Of a stretch of DNA of 64,000 nt, positions 51,191 through 59,676 are shown in pieces. The notes beneath the pieces were generated by a model. It was not told the DNA's origin. It saw only the letters and a program-made list of their open reading frames with translations, and did not search any database. Source of the DNA: UBA6183 sp943372215 (lineage in GTDB: Bacteria; Bacteroidota; Bacteroidia; UKL13-3); contig CALRXU020000021.1 of NCBI GenBank assembly GCA_943372215.1, forward strand, positions 1-64,000. Reading direction: 5' to 3'. Every line of letters starts with the position of its first letter. Position 1 is the stretch's first letter. A program made the translations under genes and the position numbers.

Positions 51191-51904
51191 TCAGGAAAGC
51201 GGTAATAACCCCAAATGCAGTAGGTCATTCTGAGCGAGCGTAAAAACAGATGCCGGTTTAACTTGTTGGTGTAGCATTAAATTTCCGATGCGCATACGCA
51301 CCAATCTGAGCGTGGGGTGTCCCACTACGGCTGTCATTTTTCTTACCTGACGGTAACGGCCCTCTTTAATGGTGATGCTTAGCCAAGTATGTTGTTTGCG
51401 CGGATGATAACGAACCCGCGGTTTGCGGTCTTCAAAATTTACTTCACTTAAGCGCCTCACTATTGCAGGCTTGGTTTGGTAAATGGTACTTTGGGTTGAG
51501 ATGCCCACTCCTTCGCTAAGTTGTTTTATGGTATCATCGTTTACATGGCCTTCAACAAGCACCCAATATTCTTTTTCAAGATGATGGGCAAGCAAGTGTT
51601 CATGCAATTTACCATGGTTGCTTAACAACAAAAGTCCTTCACTGGGTTCGTCCAATCGCCCTATTGGCATTACACCCTCAGGAAAATCATACAATTCGCC
51701 CAATAGTTTTTTGTTATTGTGTTCGCATACAAATTGGCTCAAATAACCATAAGGTTTGTATATCGCATAATATTGATAGGGCAAAGAAGTTTGGCTTGGT
51801 GTTGTTTCAATGTTTTTTTGGGGCAAGCACCAAGTGCAATCAGCACCATCATCGGTGAATCCCTTGCCTTCACATGCTGGACAAACATAACCACAACCTG
51901 CCAT
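51191..51904 (-). CDS. rRNA pseudouridine synthase (RluE/RsuA type) with zinc ribbon
   Basis: This 237-residue synthase is of the RsuA/RluB/E/F family. The catalytic Asp85 is in IGRLDEPSEGLLLLSN and the C-terminal motif RYRQVRKMTAVVGHPTLRLVRMRIG is intact. At the N-terminus there is a short zinc-ribbon-like module with Cys8, Cys11, Cys23 and Cys26 (CPAC ... CTWC), which I do not expect in RluE; the usual S4 domain seems missing. It modifies a uridine in rRNA or possibly tRNA. The ATG at 51904 was chosen because a perfect promoter box at 51926-51933 overlaps the upstream TTG. Confidence 0.88.
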   Translation of the reverse strand: MAGCGYVCPACEGKGFTDDGADCTWCLPQKNIETTPSQTSLPYQYYAIYKPYGYLSQFVCEHNNKKLLGELYDFPEGVMPIGRLDEPSEGLLLLSNHGKLHEHLLAHHLEKEYWVLVEGHVNDDTIKQLSEGVGISTQSTIYQTKPAIVRRLSEVNFEDRKPRVRYHPRKQHTWLSITIKEGRYRQVRKMTAVVGHPTLRLVRMRIGNLMLHQQVKPASVFTLAQNDLLHLGLLPLS

Positions 51905-51925
51905 TGCTTTGTAAATATTGAGCCG

Positions 51926-51933
51926 CAAATCTA
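51926..51933 (-). promoter_or_regulatory. -7 element before the pseudouridine synthase gene
   Basis: TAGATTTG on the minus strand matches TAnnTTTG. The TTG at 51928 that would add eight residues is part of this box. It lies just upstream of the miaA stop, inside the inter-gene gap. Confidence 0.6.
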
Positions 51934-51944
51934 AGGGAATCAGG

Positions 51945-52895
51945 TTAAATCCAATAATGGCTATAGGTAGCGTGATTTTGCAAATGGGTTTGTATGATTT
52001 TACATTGTTCTTCCGAGCTTAAGGTGGCATCAATCCAATGGATGCGGTGTCCGTCTCTTTCCATTTTCCTAAAGTAAGTCATTTGCCTTTTGGCATATTG
52101 AATGATGGCGCGTCCCAGCAGTTCTTCTAGGGCTTGGTAACTCATAACCCCAGTGAGGTGCTGGGTCACAAACTTATATTCCAAGCCATAATAAATAAGC
52201 TGTTCCTGAGGGATGCCTCTATCTAACAAGCCTTGCACCTCTTCAATCAGCCCATGGTTTAAACGGTAATGTAAGCGCTCCAAAATACGTTGGCTGCGCC
52301 ATTCAATAGACGATGATAATCCGAATAGCAACGGATAAAGAGGAGGGTATTGTACAGGTATAAATTCAAATTGCAACAGGTAATCACAAATCTCAATGGC
52401 TCTTATGGTTCTTTTTGCTGTTGACAAGTCTGCTTTTTGTGTAAATTCTGTAATGGGTAGTTGGTTAAAATAAGTAATCAATTGCTCATGGGTAAATGTT
52501 GACAAAGAAACGCGCAACTCATGGTTATTGGGAATGCTGGTGTAGGCTAAATTGCGCAATATGGCATCAATGTAAAGTCCCGTTCCTCCGCATAAAATGG
52601 GCAACAGTTGTTTTTGTTTCAGTTGCTTAAACACAGTAAAAAAATCTTGTTTAAATTGGTTTACATGGTAAGCATCTCCCGCTTCAACAATATCTATTAA
52701 ATGATGGGGTATTTGTTGGTTTTCCACCACATAGTCAGCATAATCTTTGCCGGTCCCAATATCCATTCCCCTGTAAACTTGTCGGCTATCAGCGCTAATA
52801 ATTTCACTTTGTAGTTGGTGTGCAACATGTGCCGCCAGCTTGGTTTTTCCCATAGCTGTAGGTCCTAAAATTACAATCAGGTTGGCTTTAAACAT
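51945..52895 (-). CDS. miaA: tRNA dimethylallyltransferase MiaA
   Basis: This 316-residue MiaA transfers a dimethylallyl group to A37 of UNN-reading tRNAs. It shows the P-loop ILGPTAMGKTKLA, the catalytic SADSRQVYRGMDIGTGK motif, GGTGLYIDAIL and the zinc-free tRNA-binding C-terminal region KRQMTYFRKME. It is 20 bp downstream of the GNAT-like gene and probably co-transcribed. A one-mismatch -7 box (TACTTTCG, 52902-52909) lies between. Confidence 0.96.
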   Translation of the reverse strand: MFKANLIVILGPTAMGKTKLAAHVAHQLQSEIISADSRQVYRGMDIGTGKDYADYVVENQQIPHHLIDIVEAGDAYHVNQFKQDFFTVFKQLKQKQLLPILCGGTGLYIDAILRNLAYTSIPNNHELRVSLSTFTHEQLITYFNQLPITEFTQKADLSTAKRTIRAIEICDYLLQFEFIPVQYPPLYPLLFGLSSSIEWRSQRILERLHYRLNHGLIEEVQGLLDRGIPQEQLIYYGLEYKFVTQHLTGVMSYQALEELLGRAIIQYAKRQMTYFRKMERDGHRIHWIDATLSSEEQCKIIQTHLQNHATYSHYWI

Positions 52896-52915
52896 GAAAA
52901 ACGAAAGTACACATT

Positions 52916-53725
52916 TTACCCGTTTGCCAAATGATGATTCAATACAAATTTGGTACTACCTGAATTATATACCTTAATCAGATTGGGTGATACCAATTGC
53001 TGAGCCGTTAAACGGTTTGGAAAAAACCTTTCCATCGTATTTGGTTCAACATAAAACAAATGGGCAGGCAACGTTTGTTGTTGGGTAAACCCCAATTTCA
53101 TGTAGCTTTCTCCTGTGCCCCAATCATTGTCGGCATAAGTCATTAAATGTTTTGCATGGTGTTGATGCATAAAATGGTGAATCAGTTTACCCAATCCACC
53201 AACAATTGTAAAACCTGTTAGGTTGGCAAATCTTTCCAACTCAAAACTGCGGTAATAAGTAGGCCCATCAAACATGGTGCGGGCCTTACTAAAAGTGGCT
53301 GCGGCAACCATGGTGTTGTTATGCATTAAAGCATATTTATAATAGGCCGATGTGGCTCCTTGTAAATGGTTGTGTTCCAAAAACGAATAAGCCGCTTGTT
53401 TGTCAATCCTAATAACCTGTGTTTGACGTGCATGCAACTTTTTATTCAACCCCAGCAAAGCAACAAGGCGTTGTTGCACCAAATGGGTTTTGGTAAGCCA
53501 AACATCTTCCCATACATAAACCAAACGAGTGCCTTTGTGGATGCTGGTTTCTCTTTCAAAGTAATCAGGCAAAACCTGCTTTTTAATGTAAGTTTCTATC
53601 TCAATGTAAACAATGCGTAAGCTCGTTTTAGTGAATGTAAATGTCGCAAACAAATCATTGAACGAATCGTCTTGCCTGCCACCCAGCTGTGATATGAAAT
53701 GAGCAAATGTTGGGTTATTTGCCAT
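52916..53725 (-). CDS. GNAT-fold-like conserved protein (269 aa)
   Basis: The ATG at 53725 opens a 269-residue protein. The middle and C-terminal part carries the pattern YSFLEHNHLQGATSAYYKYALMHNNTMVAAATFSK, then RSFELERFANLTGFTIVGGLGKLIHHFM, and TYADNDWGTGESYMKLGF. This resembles phage and Bacteroidota proteins with a GNAT-type acyltransferase fold whose substrate is not known to me. The N-terminal 60 residues seem independent. It overlaps the cysteine-cluster gene by 11 nt (translationally coupled) and precedes miaA. The start was moved from an upstream in-frame codon that would extend further into that gene. Confidence 0.65.
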   Translation of the reverse strand: MANNPTFAHFISQLGGRQDDSFNDLFATFTFTKTSLRIVYIEIETYIKKQVLPDYFERETSIHKGTRLVYVWEDVWLTKTHLVQQRLVALLGLNKKLHARQTQVIRIDKQAAYSFLEHNHLQGATSAYYKYALMHNNTMVAAATFSKARTMFDGPTYYRSFELERFANLTGFTIVGGLGKLIHHFMHQHHAKHLMTYADNDWGTGESYMKLGFTQQQTLPAHLFYVEPNTMERFFPNRLTAQQLVSPNLIKVYNSGSTKFVLNHHLANG

Positions 53726-54224
53726 GATTGAACTGCAGTTTAACTTTGAGTTGTTCAACAACATTAAACACAATTGGGCAGATGGTGTAGTTGCTCCATA
53801 AACTTCGTTTGTATTTCATGTCTTTGGCATCAAGGTGCGGAAATCCACTGCAAGCCCCTGGCCTGTCTGAATAAATTTGGCAGGCATACCCGTTTAAAAA
53901 GGAACAAGGTTTTGTTTTTAAAAACAACGTTTCGCCATCAAATGCTACAAATTGTTGTTTAAAAGATTCGGTTGTGTGTCCAGCTAGTTTTGCCAGCCTT
54001 TCCAGCTCATCATCTTCAAGTCCTGGTTCTAAATTTTTACAACAATTAGCGCAGGCTAGGCAATCAATTTTAGGTGTAATTGCTGCCGCAAGCTCATGAA
54101 TAAGTGCATCAACTTGCTCAGAAGAATGTTGGCGCAAATGCTTCTTAAAAAAAATATTCTCAATGTTTTTTTTCGCCAACAATGGCTTCATTTCATCGAG
54201 TAAAGCTAACGATGGGTTTGTCAT
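53715..54224 (-). CDS. YkgJ-type cysteine-cluster protein
   Basis: This 169-residue cytoplasmic protein has the cysteine cluster CLACANCC, then KPCSFLNGYACQIYSDRPGACSGFP, which matches the YkgJ/CxxCxxCC family (putative Fe-S or zinc-binding proteins). The length fits the family. It leads a three- to four-gene operon with the GNAT-like gene and miaA. Target unknown. I use the ATG at 54224 (MTNPSLALLDEMK) rather than a TTG at 54239. Confidence 0.82.
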   Translation of the reverse strand: MTNPSLALLDEMKPLLAKKNIENIFFKKHLRQHSSEQVDALIHELAAAITPKIDCLACANCCKNLEPGLEDDELERLAKLAGHTTESFKQQFVAFDGETLFLKTKPCSFLNGYACQIYSDRPGACSGFPHLDAKDMKYKRSLWSNYTICPIVFNVVEQLKVKLQFNHGK

Positions 54225-54313
54225 ATTCAACTGGTGCAAGATATATCAATACAACAAAATTCTAACACAAGTTTCACATGGTATCTGCTGCAACATACGG
54301 CTGATATAATTGC

Positions 54314-55012
54314 TCAGGTAATATATTTCATTAACAACCTTTTTGTAATAGGAAGGAGGGTGTCTTCAATAGGATAATCAAACTTGGTATCAACTAAAAA
54401 AGTGGCTGGGTTAGGAAGTTTTTTTCTATTACGCACCATGTCAATTTTAATATTCTCGCAGGTGTTTACAAAGTTTTGTTGGTACGAAGTTAAATAAGTG
54501 GCATGTATTGCCCTGTAGTCAATTTCATCATGTACAAATAGCTTTACGCTGTACTCATAAACTTTAATTTCTTGGTGTTTTACCAACAAATAACCTTCGT
54601 TACGGTAGATGGGAAGAATACCAATAGGATTTAAGGTGATTTCTTTTTCAATAAAATCATAAATCTCTTTGCCTTCATCAATATGTTTTTGGATGGTAGG
54701 CAAGCTAAAATCAATGATTTCCTGTAAATGGTTCATCAACTCATCATTTGAGATCACTTTGGAAAACGAAATTTTAAACCGTTGCAAATCCAATTGTTCT
54801 ATTTGGTTAGGGAAAACTTCGTACAACTCGTCTTTACTCTTTTTAAATTGTTGTAAGTTGCGGTAATGGGCCACCAAATCAGCCAATGCCGGGTATAGTT
54901 TGGTTTGGTTAAATTGTTGTTGAACATCTTGAAGATAGGCCAGTAGCAAGTACTTTTTATATTCAAAATCAGGTTGGTTTTCGAAGAACCAGTTCAAATG
55001 AAGTGATTTCAT
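54314..55012 (-). CDS. Conserved hypothetical protein (232 aa)
   Basis: This soluble protein is mainly helical, beginning MKSLHLNWFFENQPDFEYKKY and continuing LAYLQDVQQQFNQTKLYPALADLVAHYRNL. A later segment YEYSVKLFVHDEIDYRAIHATYLTSY is beta/alpha. No signal peptide or motif links it to an enzyme. The organisation resembles a recurrent Bacteroidota family of unknown function. It is preceded by about 110 bp and followed by about 90 bp without genes. It is probably monocistronic. Confidence 0.75.
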   Translation of the reverse strand: MKSLHLNWFFENQPDFEYKKYLLLAYLQDVQQQFNQTKLYPALADLVAHYRNLQQFKKSKDELYEVFPNQIEQLDLQRFKISFSKVISNDELMNHLQEIIDFSLPTIQKHIDEGKEIYDFIEKEITLNPIGILPIYRNEGYLLVKHQEIKVYEYSVKLFVHDEIDYRAIHATYLTSYQQNFVNTCENIKIDMVRNRKKLPNPATFLVDTKFDYPIEDTLLPITKRLLMKYIT

Positions 55013-55126
55013 AACCTTACTTTTTAATGGATAACGTAAAGTTAATATTATTTCATATTGCAGTCAAGCAATATATTTTGGATGGAGGAGCTGACCTAGG
55101 CACAATGCCGCAAACTGCAACCAGAC

Positions 55127-56818
55127 TTAAAACTGTTTGCGTAAGCTCAGGCTAAGCCCTGTTAAGTATGGGTACTGTTGCACCCAGTTTTCATTCTTCA
55201 CCATGCTGTTTAGGCTATACCTGAAATAAGGCATCATACTTACTGAAACGCTCTCGTTTAAGCGGTAATTGATACCAGCGTATAAATGGCCAAAAATAGA
55301 GTTGCCTATTTGTGGGAATGCCTCTTTTCCTTTCACAACCAACACCCCAACATTATTGTATCCAATAATATTGGCATCAACGGTATTGATGATGGCATAG
55401 GATAAACCTGTTTTGATTTCAACGCTTAAACGTTTGGCTGGGTTAATGCGGTAAGTAACCAACAATGGAATTTCATTCCAGCTGTAACGAATCCCCTGAT
55501 TTTCCATAGTGCCATTAAAAATGGTGTCGTTGGCATGAATGTAACTGGCTCCTGGCTCCCTTTGGGCCGATTGGCTGGTTGGTAATGTATTGTAAGACAT
55601 GGACATTTTAAAGTTGGTAATAAAAATACCACTGGAAACAAACCACTTTTTATTAAGATGGTAATCAAGCAAAAAGCCTGCTGTAATTTCACTTTTAGAT
55701 TGCTCAGCCTGCTTACGTAAATTGATATTGCTGCTCATGTCCCTTCCTGAGGGGCCTTTTAATACCATATTATTCATGTGCAAGCCTGCAAAAATTGAAA
55801 TGGAAATCAAAGCAGGTTGTTGGACTGGAATTATCTTGGTTACTGAATCCAGAGGAGTAATCACTTTGCCTAGTGATTCGGATGGCGTAATGATTGTGTT
55901 GGAAGGTTGATTGGTACTATCCGCCCCCTTAACAGCAGATAATGCTTGTGTTACTTGTGTGGCTGATAAATCAGGAGTTAACGCATTATCGGTTTTGCTT
56001 ACACTTGTTGGTAAAGCGAGTAAAACAGAATTGTTGGAGTTGGCAATTTGTGGGGTTGAGTCAGGTGTTGAATAATTTGCAATGGGTTGTTTGTTACTAA
56101 TTGGTAAAGCTGTTTTAGCGGTATATGCATGTTGCAATGCCAAGCTTTGTTCAGATGGCTTTGCTGCAACAGACAGCGGTGTTGAAGAAGTTTGGTTTAC
56201 CATTTGCAGCTGGGAGCCAGTTGTAATGTCTGTTACTCGAATACGGTTTGACGGTTTTAAGGAAGATTTTCTGGCCCTGGCTGCTAAAGAAGCAGGCATT
56301 GCGCCTGCTTCATAGGTAGAGTTTGATGGATATTGGTTAAGGTTTTTATCAGTTACTGCTGAGGTGTTTATTGTTTTTGTTGGTTTACCCAGAGATTTAG
56401 CTGCAATGGTCTCATTTTTAGTGATTTGTTGAGCAATTGGTTTCTGATTGGTTTGTTCTTGGTTTATAGCCAAAGCAGCTTGCGTGTTTTTAAGCTCTTG
56501 TTGATGTTTGGTAAAGAAGTAACCAATAGTTATACCCGCACTAAACAATAAAAAGAAAAGCCCATACCAAATTTTGCCAACAGGTTTCCAACGATTGGGT
56601 TCAGGAGGAAGCTGTGCCTCAATTTGCTCCCAAGTTTCCTGCGATGGGGTAACCTGGTATTGTTGGAGCTTTTCTCCTACTTTTTGCTCAAACACAGGTT
56701 TATTTACGTCCTTGTCAATACGATCCCATAACGATTCGGAAGGCTTGTATTCCGTATCATTCAACTGCTTTTTCAGTTGTTTTTCAAAATCGTTATTGTG
56801 GTTCCCTAAAAGGCTCAT
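55127..56818 (-). CDS. Anti-sigma-like membrane protein with outer-membrane-type beta-barrel domain
   Basis: This 563-residue protein has a cytoplasmic N-terminus (1-82) with two related motifs, KPSESLWDRIDKD (25-37) and TPSQETWEQIEAQ (57-69), then one membrane helix (about 83-103; IWYGLFFLLFSAGITIGYFF). A long Ser/Thr/Gln-rich linker (about 105-325) precedes a C-terminal domain (about 330-563) with amphipathic strands, ending LSLSLRKQF as in outer membrane barrels (similar to Pfam PF13568). It overlaps the ECF sigma gene by 26 nt. By analogy it may hold and release that sigma factor; the barrel part is odd for an inner-membrane protein. Confidence 0.75.
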   Translation of the reverse strand: MSLLGNHNNDFEKQLKKQLNDTEYKPSESLWDRIDKDVNKPVFEQKVGEKLQQYQVTPSQETWEQIEAQLPPEPNRWKPVGKIWYGLFFLLFSAGITIGYFFTKHQQELKNTQAALAINQEQTNQKPIAQQITKNETIAAKSLGKPTKTINTSAVTDKNLNQYPSNSTYEAGAMPASLAARARKSSLKPSNRIRVTDITTGSQLQMVNQTSSTPLSVAAKPSEQSLALQHAYTAKTALPISNKQPIANYSTPDSTPQIANSNNSVLLALPTSVSKTDNALTPDLSATQVTQALSAVKGADSTNQPSNTIITPSESLGKVITPLDSVTKIIPVQQPALISISIFAGLHMNNMVLKGPSGRDMSSNINLRKQAEQSKSEITAGFLLDYHLNKKWFVSSGIFITNFKMSMSYNTLPTSQSAQREPGASYIHANDTIFNGTMENQGIRYSWNEIPLLVTYRINPAKRLSVEIKTGLSYAIINTVDANIIGYNNVGVLVVKGKEAFPQIGNSIFGHLYAGINYRLNESVSVSMMPYFRYSLNSMVKNENWVQQYPYLTGLSLSLRKQF

Positions 56819-57356
56819 TTAATATTTGATAATGTTTGGCTAACAATTGTTGCATCATAGCTCTTGCTCTGGCGTATTGAGATTTTGAGGTGCCAATAGC
56901 AATACCTAAAATTTCACCAATTTCTTTATGTGTGTAACCCTCTACCGCATAGAGGTTAAACACCAGTTTATATCCGTCCGGCAATTGTTGTACCAATGCA
57001 ATAATTTCCTTAGCAGATATTTTTTCTATAATTTCATCTTCAAAGGGTGCGTCATAATTTTCCTGATCTAAGTCTTCCTGAAACTTACGGGAGCGGTGTT
57101 TAAAGAAGTTGATAGCAGTAAATACCATAATTCGCCTAATCCATCCTTCAAAACTGCCCTCATGTTTAAATCTGGCGATATTTTGAAATATCTTGATAAA
57201 TCCTTCTTGAACCATATCCTCAGCTTCGGCCCTATCTTTGGCATAACGCATGCAAACCCCAAGCATTTTAGCAGCAAAACGATCGTAGAGCATTTTCTGG
57301 GAACTTCTTTTCCCATCAATGCATCCGTTAATCATATTTTCTTCTTCGCTTAACAT
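56793..57356 (-). CDS. ECF-type RNA polymerase sigma factor
   Basis: This 187-residue sigma-70 family factor has region 2 (LYDRFAAKMLGVCMRYAKDRAEAEDMVQEGFIKIF, then SFEGWIRRIMVFTAINFFKHR) and region 4 (LPDGYKLVFNLYAVEGYTHKEIGEILGIAIGTSKSQYARAR). The ATG at 57356 is chosen because upstream codons add an unrelated N-terminus. It overlaps the membrane gene by 26 nt, a typical sigma/anti-sigma arrangement. The target promoters are unknown; the gene is divergent from groESL with a strong inverted repeat in between. Confidence 0.88.
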   Translation of the reverse strand: MLSEEENMINGCIDGKRSSQKMLYDRFAAKMLGVCMRYAKDRAEAEDMVQEGFIKIFQNIARFKHEGSFEGWIRRIMVFTAINFFKHRSRKFQEDLDQENYDAPFEDEIIEKISAKEIIALVQQLPDGYKLVFNLYAVEGYTHKEIGEILGIAIGTSKSQYARARAMMQQLLAKHYQILNEPFREPQ

Positions 57357-57450
57357 AGGTCTGATGTTTCTATAGTCAATATAGTAAAAACTTTGGTTGC
57401 ATGACAGTTTTTTCTGATTTGCTGACATAATTTTACCCTTCAAGGCATAT

Positions 57451-57482
57451 CCACTCTCAAAATGGCAGCATTTTAAGAGTGG
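57451..57482. promoter_or_regulatory. 14-bp inverted repeat between the sigma gene and groESL
   Basis: CCACTCTCAAAATG (57451-57464) and CATTTTAAGAGTGG (57469-57482) match at 13 of 14 positions with a 4-nt loop. It contains CACTC/GAGTG half-sites but not the CIRCE spacing. It may be an operator for one or both divergent units, or an RNA hairpin in a long groES leader. Confidence 0.6.
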
Positions 57483-57538
57483 CATAATAGTGGATATGGA
57501 CATAACACATTTTAAAATTCAAAAACAGATAAAATCAT

Positions 57539-57814
57539 ATGTCAGTAAGTCTTAAACCTTTAGCAGATCGTGTTCTTGTTGAGCCGGCTGCAGCAGAAGA
57601 AAAAACGTTAGGTGGAATTATTATTCCTGATACGGCAAAAGAAAAACCACAAAGAGGCACTGTAGTGGCTGTTGGTGATGGGAAAAAAGATGAACCAATG
57701 ACCGTAAAAGCCGGAGATACGGTATTGTACGGCAAATATGCTGGTACAGAGGTAACTGTTGACGGAAAAGATTATTTGATTATGCGTGAAGCTGATATTT
57801 TCGCGGTAATTTAA
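57539..57814 (+). CDS. groES: Co-chaperonin GroES
   Basis: This 91-residue Cpn10 caps the GroEL ring. It has the start LKPLADRVLVEPAAAEEKTLGGIIIPDTAKEKPQRG with the mobile loop (about 18-33), followed by TVVAVGDGKK and the closing strand (YGKYAGTEVTVDGKDYLIM). It is first in the groESL operon, 182 bp from the divergent sigma factor gene. No canonical CIRCE element is visible; a different inverted repeat is present. Confidence 0.97.
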   Translation: MSVSLKPLADRVLVEPAAAEEKTLGGIIIPDTAKEKPQRGTVVAVGDGKKDEPMTVKAGDTVLYGKYAGTEVTVDGKDYLIMREADIFAVI

Positions 57815-57836
57815 ATTTCAAAAAAAACAAATCAAT

Positions 57837-57873
57837 AACCTGATTATTAATTATCTAATAAACAAATCAGGTT
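57837..57873 (+). other. Intercistronic hairpin between groES and groEL
   Basis: Perfect 9-nt arms AACCTGATT (57837-57845) and AATCAGGTT (57865-57873) enclose 19 nt. It lies in the 100-bp gap between groES and groEL and has no T run, so it is more likely an mRNA-processing or stability element than a terminator. Confidence 0.5.
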
Positions 57874-57914
57874 GAGAAATCTAAAAACAGTAACAATATT
57901 TAATAAAAAATAAC

Positions 57915-59549
57915 ATGGCAAAAAGAATTCAATATAACGTAGAAGCGCGCGATGGTTTAAAGCGCGGTGTTGATGCATTGGCAAATGCAGTGAAAGTAAC
58001 TTTAGGTCCAAAAGGACGTAACGTGGTTATAGATAAAAAATTCGGTTCTCCGGTAGTAACCAAAGATGGTGTTACCGTGGCAAAAGAGATTGAATTGAAA
58101 GACCCGATTGAAAATATGGGTGCCCAAATGGTTAAAGAGGTGGCCAGCAAAACAGCTGATATCGCAGGTGATGGAACAACTACAGCTACTGTATTGGCTC
58201 AGGCTATTGTAACAGCAGGTTTAAAGAATGTGGCTGCCGGAGCAAATCCAATGGATTTGAAACGTGGTATTGATAAAGCGGTAGAAGCAGTAGTGGCTAA
58301 CTTAAAAACACAATCGCAAAAAGTAGGGGACGATAACAACAAAATTCAGCAAGTAGCCTCTATTTCTGCTAACAATGACGAGGTAATTGGTAAGTTGATT
58401 GCCGATGCCATGGCTAAAGTAGGCAAAGAAGGAGTGATTACTGTAGAAGAGGCAAAAGGCACTGAAACTGAAGTAAAAACAGTTGAAGGTATGCAGTTTG
58501 ACCGTGGATACTTATCACCATACTTTGTTACCAACCCGGAGAAAATGGAAGCTGACTTGGACTCTCCATACATTTTAATTACGGATAAAAAAGTAGGTAA
58601 CATGAAAGAGTTGTTGCCAGTATTGGAAGCAGTGGTACAAACAGGTAAACCCTTGTTAATTATTGCTGAAGATGTAGAAGGTGAAGCCTTGGCTACTTTG
58701 GTGGTAAATAAATTGCGTGGCTCGTTAAAAATTGCTGCGGTTAAAGCTCCAGGTTTTGGCGATAGAAGAAAAGCCATGTTGGAAGATATTGCCATCTTAA
58801 CAGGCGGAACTGTAATCAGCGAAGAGCGCGGATTTAAATTGGATGCAGCCGATATTACCATGTTGGGTCGTGCAGAAAAAATCACCATTGATAAAGACAA
58901 CACCACCATTATTAACGGTGCCGGAGCAAAAGGTGACATTACTGCCCGTGTAGGACAGATTAAAGCACAGATTGAAACCACTACCAGCGATTATGATAAA
59001 GAGAAATTGCAAGAGCGTTTAGCCAAATTGGCTGGAGGTGTTGCGGTATTGTATATTGGTGCAGCTACTGAGGTTGAAATGAAAGAGAAAAAAGACCGTG
59101 TGGATGATGCGTTACATGCAACCCGTGCTGCTGTTGAAGAGGGCATTGTTGCAGGTGGAGGGGTAGCTTATATCCGTTCTATCGAAGCATTGGAAAAACT
59201 TAAAGGAGTAAATGAAGATGAAAATACAGGTATTGCCATCATCAAACGCTCATTAGAAGAGCCATTGCGCCAAATCGTTGCCAATGCAGGTGGCGAAGGC
59301 AGCGTAGTGGTAAACAAAGTGCGCGAAGGCAAAGCTGATTATGGTTACAACGCCCGCACAGAGGTGTATGAAAACCTGATTGCTGCCGGTGTTATTGACC
59401 CAACTAAGGTAAGCCGTGTGGCCTTGCAAAATGCGGCCAGCGCGGCAGCCATGATTTTAACTACTGAATGTGCATTGGTTGAAGAGAAAGAAGACAAAGC
59501 ACCAGCCATGCCGGGTGGAATGCCAGGTGGCATGGACGGCATGTACTAA
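57915..59549 (+). CDS. groEL: Chaperonin GroEL
   Basis: This 544-residue Cpn60 forms the double-ring folding chamber. The nucleotide-binding GDGTTTATVLAQAI and Gly-rich KVTLGPKGRNVV segments are intact, the helical allosteric regions are present and the tail is the typical GGMPGGMDGMY. It lies 100 bp after groES in one operon and ends at a strong terminator. It is the only groEL copy seen in the window. Confidence 0.98.
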   Translation: MAKRIQYNVEARDGLKRGVDALANAVKVTLGPKGRNVVIDKKFGSPVVTKDGVTVAKEIELKDPIENMGAQMVKEVASKTADIAGDGTTTATVLAQAIVTAGLKNVAAGANPMDLKRGIDKAVEAVVANLKTQSQKVGDDNNKIQQVASISANNDEVIGKLIADAMAKVGKEGVITVEEAKGTETEVKTVEGMQFDRGYLSPYFVTNPEKMEADLDSPYILITDKKVGNMKELLPVLEAVVQTGKPLLIIAEDVEGEALATLVVNKLRGSLKIAAVKAPGFGDRRKAMLEDIAILTGGTVISEERGFKLDAADITMLGRAEKITIDKDNTTIINGAGAKGDITARVGQIKAQIETTTSDYDKEKLQERLAKLAGGVAVLYIGAATEVEMKEKKDRVDDALHATRAAVEEGIVAGGGVAYIRSIEALEKLKGVNEDENTGIAIIKRSLEEPLRQIVANAGGEGSVVVNKVREGKADYGYNARTEVYENLIAAGVIDPTKVSRVALQNAASAAAMILTTECALVEEKEDKAPAMPGGMPGGMDGMY

Positions 59550-59573
59550 ACATTAGCATATATTTAACCGAAT

Positions 59574-59618
59574 AAGCCCTCGCTAACTGCTTTGCAGTTC
59601 GCGAGGGCTTTCTTTTTG
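59574..59618 (+). terminator. Terminator of groESL
   Basis: Seventeen-nt arms with one mismatch (59574-59590 and 59594-59610) and a TTT loop are followed by a T-rich stretch, 24 bp after the groEL stop. Confidence 0.9.
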
Positions 59619-59676
59619 GCAACGAAATTCATGTAAAAGTAGATATTTGTCTTAAACAATTCTTACCTATCACTAT

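Noticed and set aside
57451..57482. CIRCE element before groES
   Set aside because: The half-sites CACTC and GAGTG are present but the arms and spacing do not match the CIRCE consensus.
57357..57503. N-terminal extension of the ECF sigma factor
   Set aside because: It would add 49 residues not seen in ECF factors and run into the groESL control region.
58346..58981. 211-codon minus-strand frame opposite groEL
   Set aside because: It is an antisense shadow of a highly conserved gene, a known effect of its codon pattern.
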